The translations under genes and the position numbers were made by a program. From Bretschneidera sinensis (Eukaryota; Streptophyta; Magnoliopsida; Brassicales; Akaniaceae), in contig CM043702.1 in assembly GCA_023935145.1 (NCBI GenBank), forward strand, positions 63,916,501 through 63,980,500: a stretch of 64,000 nt of DNA, written 5' to 3'. A model generated the notes under the pieces. That model was not told where the DNA came from, made no database searches, and saw nothing but the letters and a program-made list of their open reading frames with translations. Below, piece after piece: positions 43,401 through 54,439 of this stretch; position 1 is the first letter of the stretch, and every line of letters begins with the position of its first letter.

Positions 43401-46371
43401 AATATAATAATAGTATTACTATACTTAATACTATTATGGATTGAAATCAAAGATATGAATGCTATATGGACTTGTTTGTTACATCACAGTCTTAAAATCT
43501 TAAATTTCTAAAATAACTTGCGAGCATAAAAAACTAATGAACTATGTTTATTTTAGCTTTAAACATCTTGTCTTAAACCTTTTTTCTATAATTTTTTTTT
43601 CAAAAAATGTAGGTTTTACCGAATAGAGTGACTCGTACGAATCGAATCGAAACGAATCGTACTAATCGTATATTCGACACCGATTCAATATTAACTTAGA
43701 TTCAGCATATCAATTCAAATAGTTTGGATTCTAAATTGAATCAAATCGTACGAATCGAATTATGAATCGTAATATTTTGATAACTATGATTATGATGTAA
43801 ATCATTCTACAAAGGCCCTCTTTAGTGAGTTTCCTATGGAAGGTAGATTGAACTTACCTTGCAAAACAATTTGGTGATGGAGCACTCCTAAGAATGAGCG
43901 TTGTTTTGCATGAGGGGCTTCTTGGGGACAAATTTTGATCATTGATAATTTGCAAAAGAGAGGGAAAGTGATAGCCAATTGGTTCTATCTTCGCAAAGGT
44001 GGAGAACGTTAACTACCTTATGTTGGGATGTTCTTTTCAAAGCAATTGTGGGAGATGGCGTATTGTGTCGTGGGAATAACTTAGGTTATGGACAAAATCA
44101 CTTATCAAAAAAGGTTATCGACAGAATCATTCAGGGTGAGATTTGAGATTTTTTCTATAAGTAGGGTGAGATTTGGGCTTGGGGCGGAATTAGAGCTTCT
44201 TAGGTGATAGAAAGGCTTTTACTTTGATTCATCTTTTATAATTTGGTCATTTGGAAGGAGAGAAATAGTAGGGCTTTTTAGGGTGTAGAGAGCTCAATAG
44301 ATACAACTAAACATAGATGGTTAAATACCCTTTGTTTTTATGGTTTAAGGAAAAATTTGTACATGAGAAAGAGTTCCTTGATTTCATAGATATACTATCT
44401 GATAGATGGTTCTTTGGTAAATGGGCTTCACCCCCGAGGTGCTCTCTTTATATATATTTACTTATCACAAAAAAATATGTAATTATGGAATCCAAACAAG
44501 AGTTAAACCTAGAGTAGCTACAAATTTGAGATACTGTTGTATCTTGTACAAAAGTTCCTATACATGAGCAACTACAACTGCCAAAGCTAACCATCTCTTA
44601 TCCTAATGTATGCTTAAACTCCCTAAATATTGAAATATATCATAACAAACTAAAAAAAATGTTCAACGGTGGAATCCAAACAAAGATTAGGCCTAGAGGA
44701 GCTACAATTGGAGATACCATTGTTTTTGGCACAAAAGTTCCTATACATATGAGTGCAGTTTGAAATATGAAGCCACTAGAATGTAGGCTATGTTACTCCA
44801 ACTCTTCATTTTACTTGAAGTGCCCATGTTGGACATGCATCCTAACACTCGTATGAAAATATGGGTATCGTTCTCGGACACTAATCAATTTTAAACTTTG
44901 AAAATAGACAAATATCGGTGTCAGACACGTATCCACATCTAACACCTAACCCAAGTCCAAGTAACATAGGATGTAGGCATATTAGACCGTTCTCACCAAA
45001 ATATTCAACTACATTACCAGAACTTTTAAGCAATCACTTAAAATTACAGATCATACACTCCAGCTAGAGTGTAAATTAAGATTTGTAGTTTGTCACCCAT
45101 GATAATGTCCAGCATTATATATTAACCACACAAAAAATTAAAAAAGAATTGGAAAAAATGAGGATTTTTTTCTCATACCCGTATGTCACATAAGGCTCCA
45201 CCCTTTGCAGCATTTCCACTATACCATCCGTATCCTTTGCAAAGACACCACTGAATATTTTCCTTAACTGGAGGCTGTATAGGACCTTCCTTGTTTTCAG
45301 ATGCATGTCACTTTTTCTGGAAATAACAGAAGGATGAGAACTGGAAAAACCTTAACAAAAAAGATACTGAAGAAGATAACCCCAGAACATAACATACCCT
45401 TGAATGCGTACAATGAAAAGCAACTTCGATGTTGGTCTCACTAATGCCGATTTGGGCCTCTTTGCCCTCTGCTTCATGCGGATGAGATCCAATTCCTATG
45501 CCAAAAACACAAGATAAGAATCATTAGGAACGTTTTATTACAGAGCAAAAATGGAAGTACAACTGATGAATCTTCCCACAAATAAAAATGTCAAAGATCT
45601 TCATGAAGATGCCAGTTGGTTGGGCACAACCATCAGATCTATTATCACATTATTCTAATGGCCGTATATCTCTCATGATCCCAGAGGACTCCAAACCAAA
45701 GTCCATAAAAGAATGATTATGGTCTGTGTCAAAAAAAGAGAAAGATCTGAGGTAATTAAGGAAACAGAAAACGAAAATTTAAAGTTGCACACTGCACTCA
45801 TAATGTCGTGTGTAAAGAAGTACAAAAGGCAACCCTTCAACAATTTATTCTTGCATTAATTACAATGAGCTAAACGAATATAATGCCAGAAGATACATCC
45901 ATGCTTAGTTCCTTTAGCCTATAGATTCTGATTATCCAATATCTCCTAACATGTGGGCCATTGCTTATATTCTAACATTATTACTTGCACCACATTAAGA
46001 TTTTCTACATATGCAGGAAAATAAGTTATCTAAATTTAATACATAAAAGAATGGTTCTTATTAAGAAAAGCATTGCAAACTTTTGAAGAGTATTGAATCC
46101 TTAAAAACTATACAGTGAACTTATATTGAAACCCCTCGGGGAGCATCAAACTTGATAGTTGATTGCATTTGAGTAGAACATATACCTTGGCCCTAAACTC
46201 TTGCACGAACTCTTCAGGTCGTTTGATATCCGCCACCTTCTGTTTCTTCTTCCCATGGTTCCCCGATTCCAATTGATGTTTTCTTGTGAGAGCCAACTCA
46301 TCCTTCTTTTTTCTTTTCTTAAATATCACCTCCGGTATATACGCCAACGGCTTTGGCTCCTCTTCTGCCAT
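40417..46371 (-). CDS. RPL7: 60S ribosomal protein L7-1 (uL30) with a TE-loaded intron 3
   Basis: Five coding exons on the minus strand: 46371-46186, 45495-45398, 45316-45179, 40842-40740, 40635-40417. All introns are GT..AG and the joined frame is open for 247 residues, the usual length for plant L7. The N-terminal extension is lysine-rich ([18 protein letters not shown]). The uL30 core includes [27 protein letters not shown] and [15 protein letters not shown]. The C-terminus ends [19 protein letters not shown]. The protein is part of the large ribosomal subunit. The match is closer to the Arabidopsis RPL7-1 type ([13 protein letters not shown]) than to the major L7 paralogues. Intron 3 (45178-40843, 4.3 kb) holds a LINE, a hAT-like MITE and a tandem repeat; no damage to the coding exons was seen. 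Confidence 0.95.
41393..44475 (+). mobile_element. 5'-truncated LINE (L1 type), antisense to RPL7
   Basis: Flanked by the duplication TATGTAAT (41385-41392, 44476-44483) and ending in an A tail. Reverse transcriptase traces run on the plus strand. Near 41685 is [15 protein letters not shown] and then YKLDMKK. At about 42140-42520 comes [11 protein letters not shown] and then [20 protein letters not shown]. Zinc-region traces follow near 43870-44300. Without the nested MITE it is about 2.35 kb, so the 5' half of the element is missing. Many stops make it inactive. Confidence 0.88.
43064..43788. mobile_element. hAT-like MITE nested in the LINE
   Basis: Ends CATAGTTATCAAA and TTTGATAACTATG are exact inverted copies (13 bp). 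The flanks ATTTTGAT (43056-43063) and ATTATGAT (43789-43796) form an 8-bp duplication with one change. The 725-bp body is AT-rich with many GAATCG motifs and no transposase. LINE homology resumes on both sides. Confidence 0.8.
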
Positions 46372-47040
46372 TATTATCTACTCTCCTTTTAGACTAGACC
46401 AATAAATCTCTGTTATGAAAGAAAACTAGAAAAAACAAGAACAAAATGAAAAGTTTGGAGTCAATGAATTTGAAATTTGTATTAATTTCCCCACTTTTCC
46501 TGAGGTTACTGGGAAGCTAAATAAGCTAATTGAAAAATCTATTTATGTCCCCATCATTTGAAGGAATTCTTATCATCGCCCTCCCCGTACAAGCAGGGGC
46601 GAAGGTGCATTACGGGTGGGTCTGGGGTAAAGTCCGGGCTCAACTTTTCTTAAAAAAATTCCAGTTGCCCAGCCCTCTCTTTACATTCTTAGTTTAAGAA
46701 TGGGTGGAAGAAGGAAGAAAGAAAAATAAAAAAGAACTAACCAAAAACAGGTTGTAAAAGAAAAGAATCCAAGCGACAACTTGGATTATCCAAGATCCCC
46801 AATCACATAACGGCAGTAAATAAGCAAAAGAGGTAGGAAGAAGATATACCTGTGTATAGCAAGAACAATTGACCTAAATCCCACAAACCAAGCACAAATT
46901 ACAGAATATCAAAATTTCTAAAGTGGACTCTAAAAGCCCTAATCTCTAGATTCTATTTTTCCCTGAAAATCCCTCGCTTCGCCACTGAGAGGGGCAGATG
47001 AGAGATGCCGAGAGAGAATTCTTCGTGGCTGTAAAATGAC
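46372..47040 (-). promoter_or_regulatory. RPL7 5' untranslated region with a probable leader intron
   Basis: Minus strand. A leader exon appears to run from about 47035 to 46850, ending TATACACAG before a GTATATC donor (46849). A plausible acceptor (ATAACAG) precedes a short second leader exon beginning near 46412 and leading to the ATG at 46371. A 5' leader intron is common in plant ribosomal protein genes. Splice positions are inferred from consensus only. Confidence 0.5.
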
Positions 47041-47062
47041 TATGGCTCTTTTGGGAGAAAAA

Positions 47063-47090
47063 GAATGGTTTAAATAGCTAGGGTTAGAAA
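47063..47090 (-). promoter_or_regulatory. RPL7 core promoter: telo-box and TATA-like box
   Basis: On the minus strand AACCCTA (47079-47085), the telo-box typical of plant ribosomal protein promoters, is followed after two bases by TATTTAAA (47069-47076). A start of transcription around 47035-47045 would fit. Confidence 0.6.
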
Positions 47091-48502
47091 TGGGTAGGGA
47101 GTTGATCAAATGGGTCTGGGTTTAGCCGAGGCTTTGGCAAAAAAAAAAAAATAAAATAAAAAAGGGTTGAAATCGAAGAAATAAGAGATTTTGGGTTCAA
47201 GAAAAATGTAGTGTTTAATGAGTCAAGTACCCATCCAAAATCAAATTTTCAAAGGGCATTTATAGGCTCAAAAGAACATCCAATTTAAGTTTCTACGTTT
47301 ATTTGACAGTTTGGCTTAATGTAAAATCATATTATGTTTTTCCTTGGTTAATTTGTACAGGTCTCATCAAATTTAGTAAATTTTGATCTTTTGACAATAA
47401 GTTTTAAGCTAAAGAAAACTATAAGCATAATATTTTGGTCTATTTGATTTTTATTATTATATTAAAAAAAATGACAAGTTGATCTATTTATTTGTTTATG
47501 CAGAGATGACTTCAACTAATATTTATCAATGTTCAAGTTGGCTAAAAAATATGTTATATTTTATTGTTTTAAATAAAAAAATTAATGGTTAAATATGTGT
47601 TAAATTGCTCAATCGATCAACATGTGCAAATATAGTTTGATAGTTGTATTTGAGAACATATCTCCTAACGAATTTAGGTAGAAGTCAAAAAGATATTTTT
47701 CATCCTTTCATCCATACATAAAGGGTTGTTATTTAGTGTTCAAGAACATTTTTTCAAGTGAATTTGAGTATGAGTCGAAAAGATAAATTTCATCTATTCA
47801 TTCACTTGGAAAAGGTTGTTCCTTTGTGTTCAAAAACAATTTTCCTAGTAGATTTGAGTAGGAATAAAAAATATAATTTTCATCTATCCATTCACTTGGA
47901 AAAATGTTGTTCATTTATTTGGTCTAGTTGAGTCGAATTTTACCACCTCTATTTTCGTACTACATTTGTACAACTTTTAATAATTATTTAAAAAATATTT
48001 TTTTAACTATTATTTGTTCTAATTTGTATGAAATATGTGTCCTATTGAAGGTATATATAAAACTATTATGTAGTAAAAAATTATATATTTTGTAGACTTA
48101 TAATAATTACTAAGCAATTAAAAAAAATTATGATCAAGTGCCTATAGAATCGATCATATATTTCAGTCTTACCTCAAAAAAAATTCCGCCTTTACCCTTG
48201 AATATAAGTAATAAATCATTAGTTTAAAGTATATTTAGCAGTTGAGAAAACGCAGGAAAAAATTAGAGTACTGAATCTTAAATACAAATTTACACACATA
48301 TTATTGCATATATATTACTTAAATCTTTACTTTTTCATCTAATTCTTAGTTCTTTATCACATGGTAAAGAAAGAGAAATGGGTTTACCTGAGCTGGAGAT
48401 GTCACCGAAAAAGAGCTGGAGTGGTGGCAGTGATGCGGCACGTACGTTTACTAGTGTGGAGGGTTTAGCCCCAGTTTGTTCTTAGCAAAGATAAACCCCA
48501 AG
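47091..48502. other. Spacer upstream of RPL7
   Basis: AT-rich intergenic DNA without a recognisable gene. It contains a 90-bp tandem repeat at 47650-47925. A GC-richer patch at 48385-48465 (GAGCTGGAGATGTCACC) looks exon-like but has no usable frame. Confidence 0.5.
47650..47925. repeat. Three tandem copies of a 90-bp unit
   Basis: The anchor AATTTAGGTA / AATTTGAGTA / GATTTGAGTA falls at 47671, 47761 and 47851, exactly 90 bp apart. Each unit also contains TTCATC followed by a TTCACTTGGAAAA-like stretch. The copies are diverged. Confidence 0.85.
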
Positions 48503-48622
48503 CCCTTTTTATTCATTTCAAGATTTGCTTTTCTTTTAACCATGTCGTTGTGTGTTCGATCCTCAGACACAGTGTTCACTTTATTTTTCTTTACATTTAC
48601 TTATAAAAAAATTACAAAAACA
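48503..48622 (+). mobile_element. Short SINE-like retroposon
   Basis: 120 bp between two perfect 16-bp duplications AAAGATAAACCCCAAG (48487-48502, 48623-48638). It contains a B-box-like GTTCGATCC typical of tRNA-derived SINEs and ends in a T-rich then A-rich tail (ACTTATAAAAAAATTAC). No clear A box is present, so the 5' part may be truncated. Confidence 0.7.
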
Positions 48623-48638
48623 AAAGATAAACCCCAAG

Positions 48639-49994
48639 GTTTGGGTGGCAACTAGCAACCGGACAAACTAGTTAAACCCGCACAATTTCCTTTGCTGACT
48701 CACTCTTTTTGTCCTCGAGGTTGTCCCATTGTCTATTTTGATCTCTATCATTTCAAAATTTACAAAATTTTCTGGAGTTTCAAAATCAATTCAATTAACA
48801 CTCTATTTAGTTCTTTCTGTGTGCTATGAGTTAAAGCATATAATTCAATTCATTTTCAAATGAATTTAAACTATAATTTATTTTCAAATGAATTCACACT
48901 TTATTTTTATATGAACTAAAACTAAAATTTATTTTCAAATAAATTTTCATGTTTGATATAGTCTTAAACTCTATAATTAAAATGATTTGTGTGTTCGAAT
49001 CAACAAGAATTGAATTCATTTCATAAATTTTACTTAGATATCCTTAGCATTATTATATGGTTTTAAAACACTTTTTATCCCATTACTTTTTTTACTTACT
49101 TATTTTTTTGTTACAATGTATTTAATCCTCCAAACCTATGGAATATTACAAGAACTACAATGTTTTTCAAATGACTAGAAAGATCAAGTCCCTGAGCAAT
49201 TTTTCTCGATAATTAATCGTTGTAGGATCTGACCCCATCACACTACAAACCAAAAAAAAGAAAATAATGTTGATTTTGTTGTGCATAAACTAGAAAACGA
49301 ATTAGAAAATATATAGCTAAAAGATCAAAAAACTACTATAAGTATTAGGAGAATCAAGAACACCAATATTAACTTCAGCATGTTAAGAAATAACAGGCTT
49401 CAAAAGTGGAGCATTATTTGCATTGTCAATGTGGACAAATACTATAGAATAACACTAATAAAAATGCAGAAAAACTTAACAAATACCATAGAAATACTAC
49501 TGCAAAAATACTAAAAATTAACGCTAATAAAACTATACAAAAATAATGCACAAATAATACTGCTAAAAAAACAACCAAAAAAGCTATAGAAAAGTGCCAA
49601 AATACTACATAATTAAAATCTATATCCCACTGGAAAAAAAAAACTCCATAAAAACTACAATTTAACTACTTAACATACTTTTTCTAGTAATTCTATTAGA
49701 GGGATAGAGTGAAGTAGAGATGATATTGTTCGCGAGATAGGAGAGCCTAAGGATGATCGAGGGAGTGACTTTCCGTTTTCCTTGAGTGAAGCACGAGATG
49801 ATTGAGGGAATAAAGTGAAGCTTGAAGCCGGAGAGAGAGAGAGAGAGAGAGAGAGATCATGTTAAATATAGATATGGAGAAGCGTAAGACATTATGGAAG
49901 CACGGAAGACTACCGTAGAGACAGAGAAATAACCTAGAAATAGAGTAATAGAGAAGGGTAATTTTGCCCTTTTAAGTTTGTAAAGACTTATATG
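48639..49994. other. AT-rich spacer
   Basis: No gene recognised. It contains a (GA)n microsatellite at 49830-49856 and many TTCAAATGAATT-like stretches resembling parts of the fold-back element to the right. Confidence 0.45.
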
Positions 49995-50420
49995 TAGACT
50001 TCATTTGTGAATTCTATCAATTTTGATAGAATTTGTACAAAATTTACTCAGTTCTCCTAAAATTCATTTGTAAATGAATTCTATACTTTCGTTGTCAAAC
50101 CAAATGAACTCCACATCTTATTAGCAAACCAAATACAGTAATGTACGAAATTCAATTAAATTTCATAAAAACTATGGAATTCATTTAAACCAAACAGACT
50201 GTAAATAAATTTCATCATTTTAATGGAATTCAATTACATTCTATATCTTACTGTGTTTGGTTTGCTAATAAAGTGTGGAGTTCAATCATTTACAAATGAA
50301 CAAGCCACATGTTTAGTTTGCTAATATAAGTGTTCATTTACAAATTAATGGATTCTTATGGAATTGAGTAAGTTTTGGACAAATTCTATCAAAATTGATA
50401 GAATAGCAAATGAACTCTAA
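49995..50420. mobile_element. Fold-back MITE with long inverted arms
   Basis: The left arm runs from TTCATTTGTGAATTCTATC. The right arm ends with the inverted version (ATTGATAGAATAGCAAATGAA). Arms of about 150 bp also share CCAAATGAACTCCACA and, inverted, TGTGGAGTTC. The ends resemble hAT or PIF MITEs that carry 'GTTCATTTGG' motifs. The target duplication is not clear. Confidence 0.65.
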
Positions 50421-51245
50421 ACTTGAGCTTGTATTGTATGAAATTACAAAGATAAAGTTACCCTCCTCTATTTCTTAAATAATCATCATATATACTTTTT
50501 CAGAACCAAAACACAAAATACTCTCAAGAGCTAATGAAAAAGAAAAAAAAATATACGGATAAGTATGGTCTTTAACTTATCCAACCTAGTTTTGTGAAGC
50601 TACAAGTTTATCCTTTGCTTTATTTCGTTGTATCTCAATGTGGACTATGCACTAATTGTATCTCACAGCTTTGACTATCTAGGTCTATGTCATTCTTTTT
50701 TTTCTTTCATTGTATTGCTTAATTTACATTTAAATTGTATTTTTTTAATCTTTGGACTCTTTAAGTTTTATTCTCTCAGAGAGCCTTGTGTGCTTTGTTT
50801 GTTCACATCGAAAAACTTGATGTTGGCTACTCTAATATGAAGTTATCTCTGTTTGAATTAGAATAAAATCTAAAAGAAACAAAATTTGTGAAATAATAAT
50901 TTGAATATTATATAGTCCTTGTAATACTCCATAAGTTTAGAGGATTAAGTGTTTGTAAAAAAACAAAAAAAGACAATGAGATGGAAAATATTATAAACCA
51001 TTTAATAATGTTAAGGGCATTTAAGTAAAATTTAAAAAATTAATTGAATTCTAAAGTTGATTTCAAACATATATTTCATTTTAATTCTACTATTTATGTA
51101 AAACATTTCAAAAATGAAAATTTGTTGTGTAGTGTTATTGGCACTCCAAAGATTTTTATTGATACTACTTTTGTTTGTTTAGCTTATAATAATGTCCTTA
51201 ATTGAAATTAGATGCTTTTGAGAATGCAATTTAATTAATGACATA
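50421..51245. other. AT-rich spacer left of the second nest
   Basis: No coding or repeat signature recognised. The short frame at 50628-50840 is hydrophobic but has no family motif. Confidence 0.45.
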
Positions 51246-52308
51246 TGTTGACCCCTAACTTGATTTTAATGATAACAAAACCGATTTGAGTAGATCTAAT
51301 CAAATTACCTAAGTGTTTTAGCATTTAAAGGTTTTTATACAGAAGCTTGCACCTGAAGAGAAGACGTTAGAGATCAAGATTAGAAGCTCTAGGTAGTTTA
51401 AATCTTTGTAAATCTTCTCTTAAAGTCTTTAGCTTTATTTATGGCTTAATTGTTTTCAAATTATTTTAGATAAAAACTTTTGAACTTAATTACTAAATCT
51501 ATAAAGTTTTTGAAAATTTGAAATGACTTTTTCAAAGGGATTTAGTCAACAGAAAGGATTATTCAGTCGACTGAATGGAGGACAGAAAAACTTGCCCTTC
51601 TGATTTAGTTGACTGAATAAAACACTTAGTCGACTGAATGAACCAGTCGATTGAATGAAACATTCAATCGACTGTATAAAACATTTAATTGATTATATGA
51701 AGGTTATACTTTCTTTCCTTTTGACCCAGTCGACTTCTCAGTTCTATTAGTCGACTCAATGAAGGACAAATAATTCAACTCTCTAACCTAATTGACTGAA
51801 TGAACTTTTAAGCTGACTGTATGGTCTTTGCTTAAAATAGAGAAGAGATCTTCAATCAACTGAATAGTCTTCCAATCGATTGAACACCGAGTCTAACGAC
51901 TATATTTCAAATTTTAAAGCGTTGTTCAGAGCATTAAATGCTCCAAACCACTCCTAATCAGCCTTACTTTGTGAGTAACGATTATAAAGGTTTAAGACTA
52001 TATAAATCCATAATAAATGAGTTGAACTAAAATTCTTTGATCATTAAATTTATTCTTCATCTCATTAATAAGTCTTTAAAGCTTTCAAAATCCTTTATGA
52101 GCTATTTCTAAAGCTTTAACCCTTTTAAGAGAGATTATCTTCATCTGGTAATGCATTAATTGCTATCTCTCTTGTATTGCTCTACAATCAATTCCAATTA
52201 TTGTAAATAGAAAGAGTTGGTATAACTCTTAGAAGTGTTTAGATATTAAATATCTTCTTATACACTGCCTTTTGGAAGAGATCGTTGTAAGGTTTGGGCA
52301 ACACTCGT
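51246..52308 (+). repeat. Sirevirus-like LTR, cut by the Gypsy pair
   Basis: Begins TGTTGACCCCTAACTTGATT followed by TTAATGATAACAAAACC, the typical start of Sirevirus-type Copia LTRs. A TATA box (CTATATAAAT) lies at 51998-52007. Thirteen degenerate AGTCGACTG boxes start between 51542 and 51872, mostly in 21-bp doublets. The 3' end is missing because the Gypsy LTR starts at 52309; the rest should lie beyond the window. Confidence 0.7.
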
Positions 52309-54000
52309 TGTAACCCCAGGTTGGCCACCCCAGAGACGATATTGTCATATTTTGAAAATCTCAGCACAACACATATATGCAACAATAAAAAAACAACTTA
52401 ATGATTTACATACATAAATCCTCAACCCTCAACAGGGGAGTTACATCATTCAAATCTCAATTGAACAGTATATACAACATATTATGCATGAATGTTTACA
52501 AAATTTTTTTTTTCATGTTTCTTTCTCATTAGTCTGAGGATGTGGACCACGTGGCTTACAGAAAATGATCTAGTCTGAATCTTCGCTCACAATTCTATCC
52601 GTCTTGCCCATTACCTGAAATCATTGAACAATGAGGAGTGAGCTTCACAAGCTCAGTGAATTAAATTTACTAGAAGTATTCAATTTATATAAGTAGTCTT
52701 CCAATATTCATTCATCTATATCTTATATATTTTGATGATAACATTCTATTATCATTACTCATATCAAATCTCCATCCTTTATAAATATATTCTTTTCATA
52801 GATTTAATTATCATCTTGAGATTTTCAATTCTATCTCATAATTACCTCATTATTAGGTTCACAACATAAAATCTATCACTCAGATAATTCTCATCATTTC
52901 ATATCTCTATACTTCTTCTCAGCTTAATTGTCTCTCTGTGTGAATCATTCATCTATCAATAAATTTACAATCATGAATAGCACTTTAGCATCTCAAGTAA
53001 TAACAATCAATATTTAAAACAGATGCAATGCATGAATTATTATTAAGGAACATCTTCCCACATGTCGACATATTTTTATCTTAGACCGACTGCCTTTCTA
53101 GTTCTTTTATTTTATTTAGACCGGCTGCCTTCGCGGTTCTTTTATTTCCAGATACTGGCTGCCACGGTTTTCATTTATTTCCAGCGTATACCAGCTGTCA
53201 CGGTTTTTCATATATTTCCAGCATAGACTGTCACGGTTTTCATTTAGACCGGCTGCCCTCTTGGTTCTTTTATTTCATGTATATGCATATGCATAATGAT
53301 ATGAAATATGCATATGCACAATAATATATATATATATATATAAAAAAAACACATGTTTTCATACATTCAAATTAGTTATCATGCTTCTTCTCAAATCATT
53401 ATTTGATCAATCTCACTAATTACTTCTCCTCATATATCATATCAACTCATCATCCATAGTTCGTCAAAATTTTTACTTATTCCTGTCATACCTGTCAACC
53501 AACTTTCATCTATCACTAAATCATAAGTTAATAATATATTTTAATACTATCATTATATATTTCATATTTATCTTGATTACTTAAAGAAAATCAACTCACC
53601 ACGTAGCACTTAGAGCTACCCGTGGATCACCTCCTTGCCTTTCCTGCTCCCCTTAGTAATTTTCCCCTGTTGTTGATCGTTAACACCTGACATAATATTT
53701 ATATTAAAATTTCTAATTTATTCCTTAATTCCTTCATAATTCACACCCTTTGAAAATTCTCACATTGAATTTCGGGAATTTCATGTATGCTAAATTTAAA
53801 AAATAAACTTCACATTATTACCTTCTGTTTTTCTTAGAGCTTCTCATGACTCTCTATAAAATTCTCCCGTAAACCCCTTCAAAATTTTACTCTTTCAATT
53901 TTTCTTTCGGTCCCCAAGTGTTTAATGAAATAGAGTAGTTTGAATTGAGGAAAGGAGAAAACCAAACAAGATTTGGTAAGTAATGAATAAATAAAAGAAA

Positions 54001-54043
<43 letters not shown>

Positions 54044-54130
54044 TTTCACGCATATATTATTTTATTTTAATTCCATATCATATTTATCAAATTACTTTTT
54101 TACTCATACTTTATGAACACAGGTATTACA
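52309..54130 (-). repeat. 3' LTR of the minus-strand Gypsy fragment
   Basis: 1822 bp, plus-strand ends TGTAACCCC and GGTATTACA. Internal short repeats CTGTCACGG or CTGCCACGG at 53159, 53195 and 53228 are 33-36 bp apart. The same repeat is seen in 13146-13250 and 56990-57040. An (AT)n run lies at 54004-54039. Confidence 0.85.
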
Positions 54131-54439
54131 ATTCTACCCACCTTATAAAAAAATTTTCCCTAAAGTTTCCTTACCTAACTCAAGAAAAATTGTGAATAAT
54201 ATTTCTTTATAGTTGCCTTATGCTCTTACATAATCTCTTTAACATATTTGTTCCGTCACAGTACTTGAATTAATAGAATTACTTTATTACACAAGACTTG
54301 TTCTTTTCTGTCTAAATTTCTCATTAGTACTTATATAAAAGTCAAACCTTCCTTAATTTCTACAGCTTGGCTCGAAATATTATAAGATTCATCATGTAAA
54401 CACTTTCTCAGAAGTGAAACATGAAACACATTGTGTAAC

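Larger units (their letters stand above)
41130..44745. repeat. 173-bp tandem repeat, three units, middle one split by a LINE
   Basis: The anchor TTATCC occurs at 41161, 41334 and 44599. The first spacing is 173 bp. The second becomes 174 bp once the LINE (3083 bp) and one 8-bp target copy are removed. Units share CCCCAAAGTTAACC, TATGCTTAAACTCC and AGAGGAGCTA. It lies in RPL7 intron 3. Confidence 0.85.

Noticed and set aside
48385..48465. GC-richer patch resembling an exon of a minus-strand gene
   Set aside because: A possible donor (CTCAG/GTAAAC) exists but there is no frame or partner exon; it could be untranslated leader, so no gene is called.
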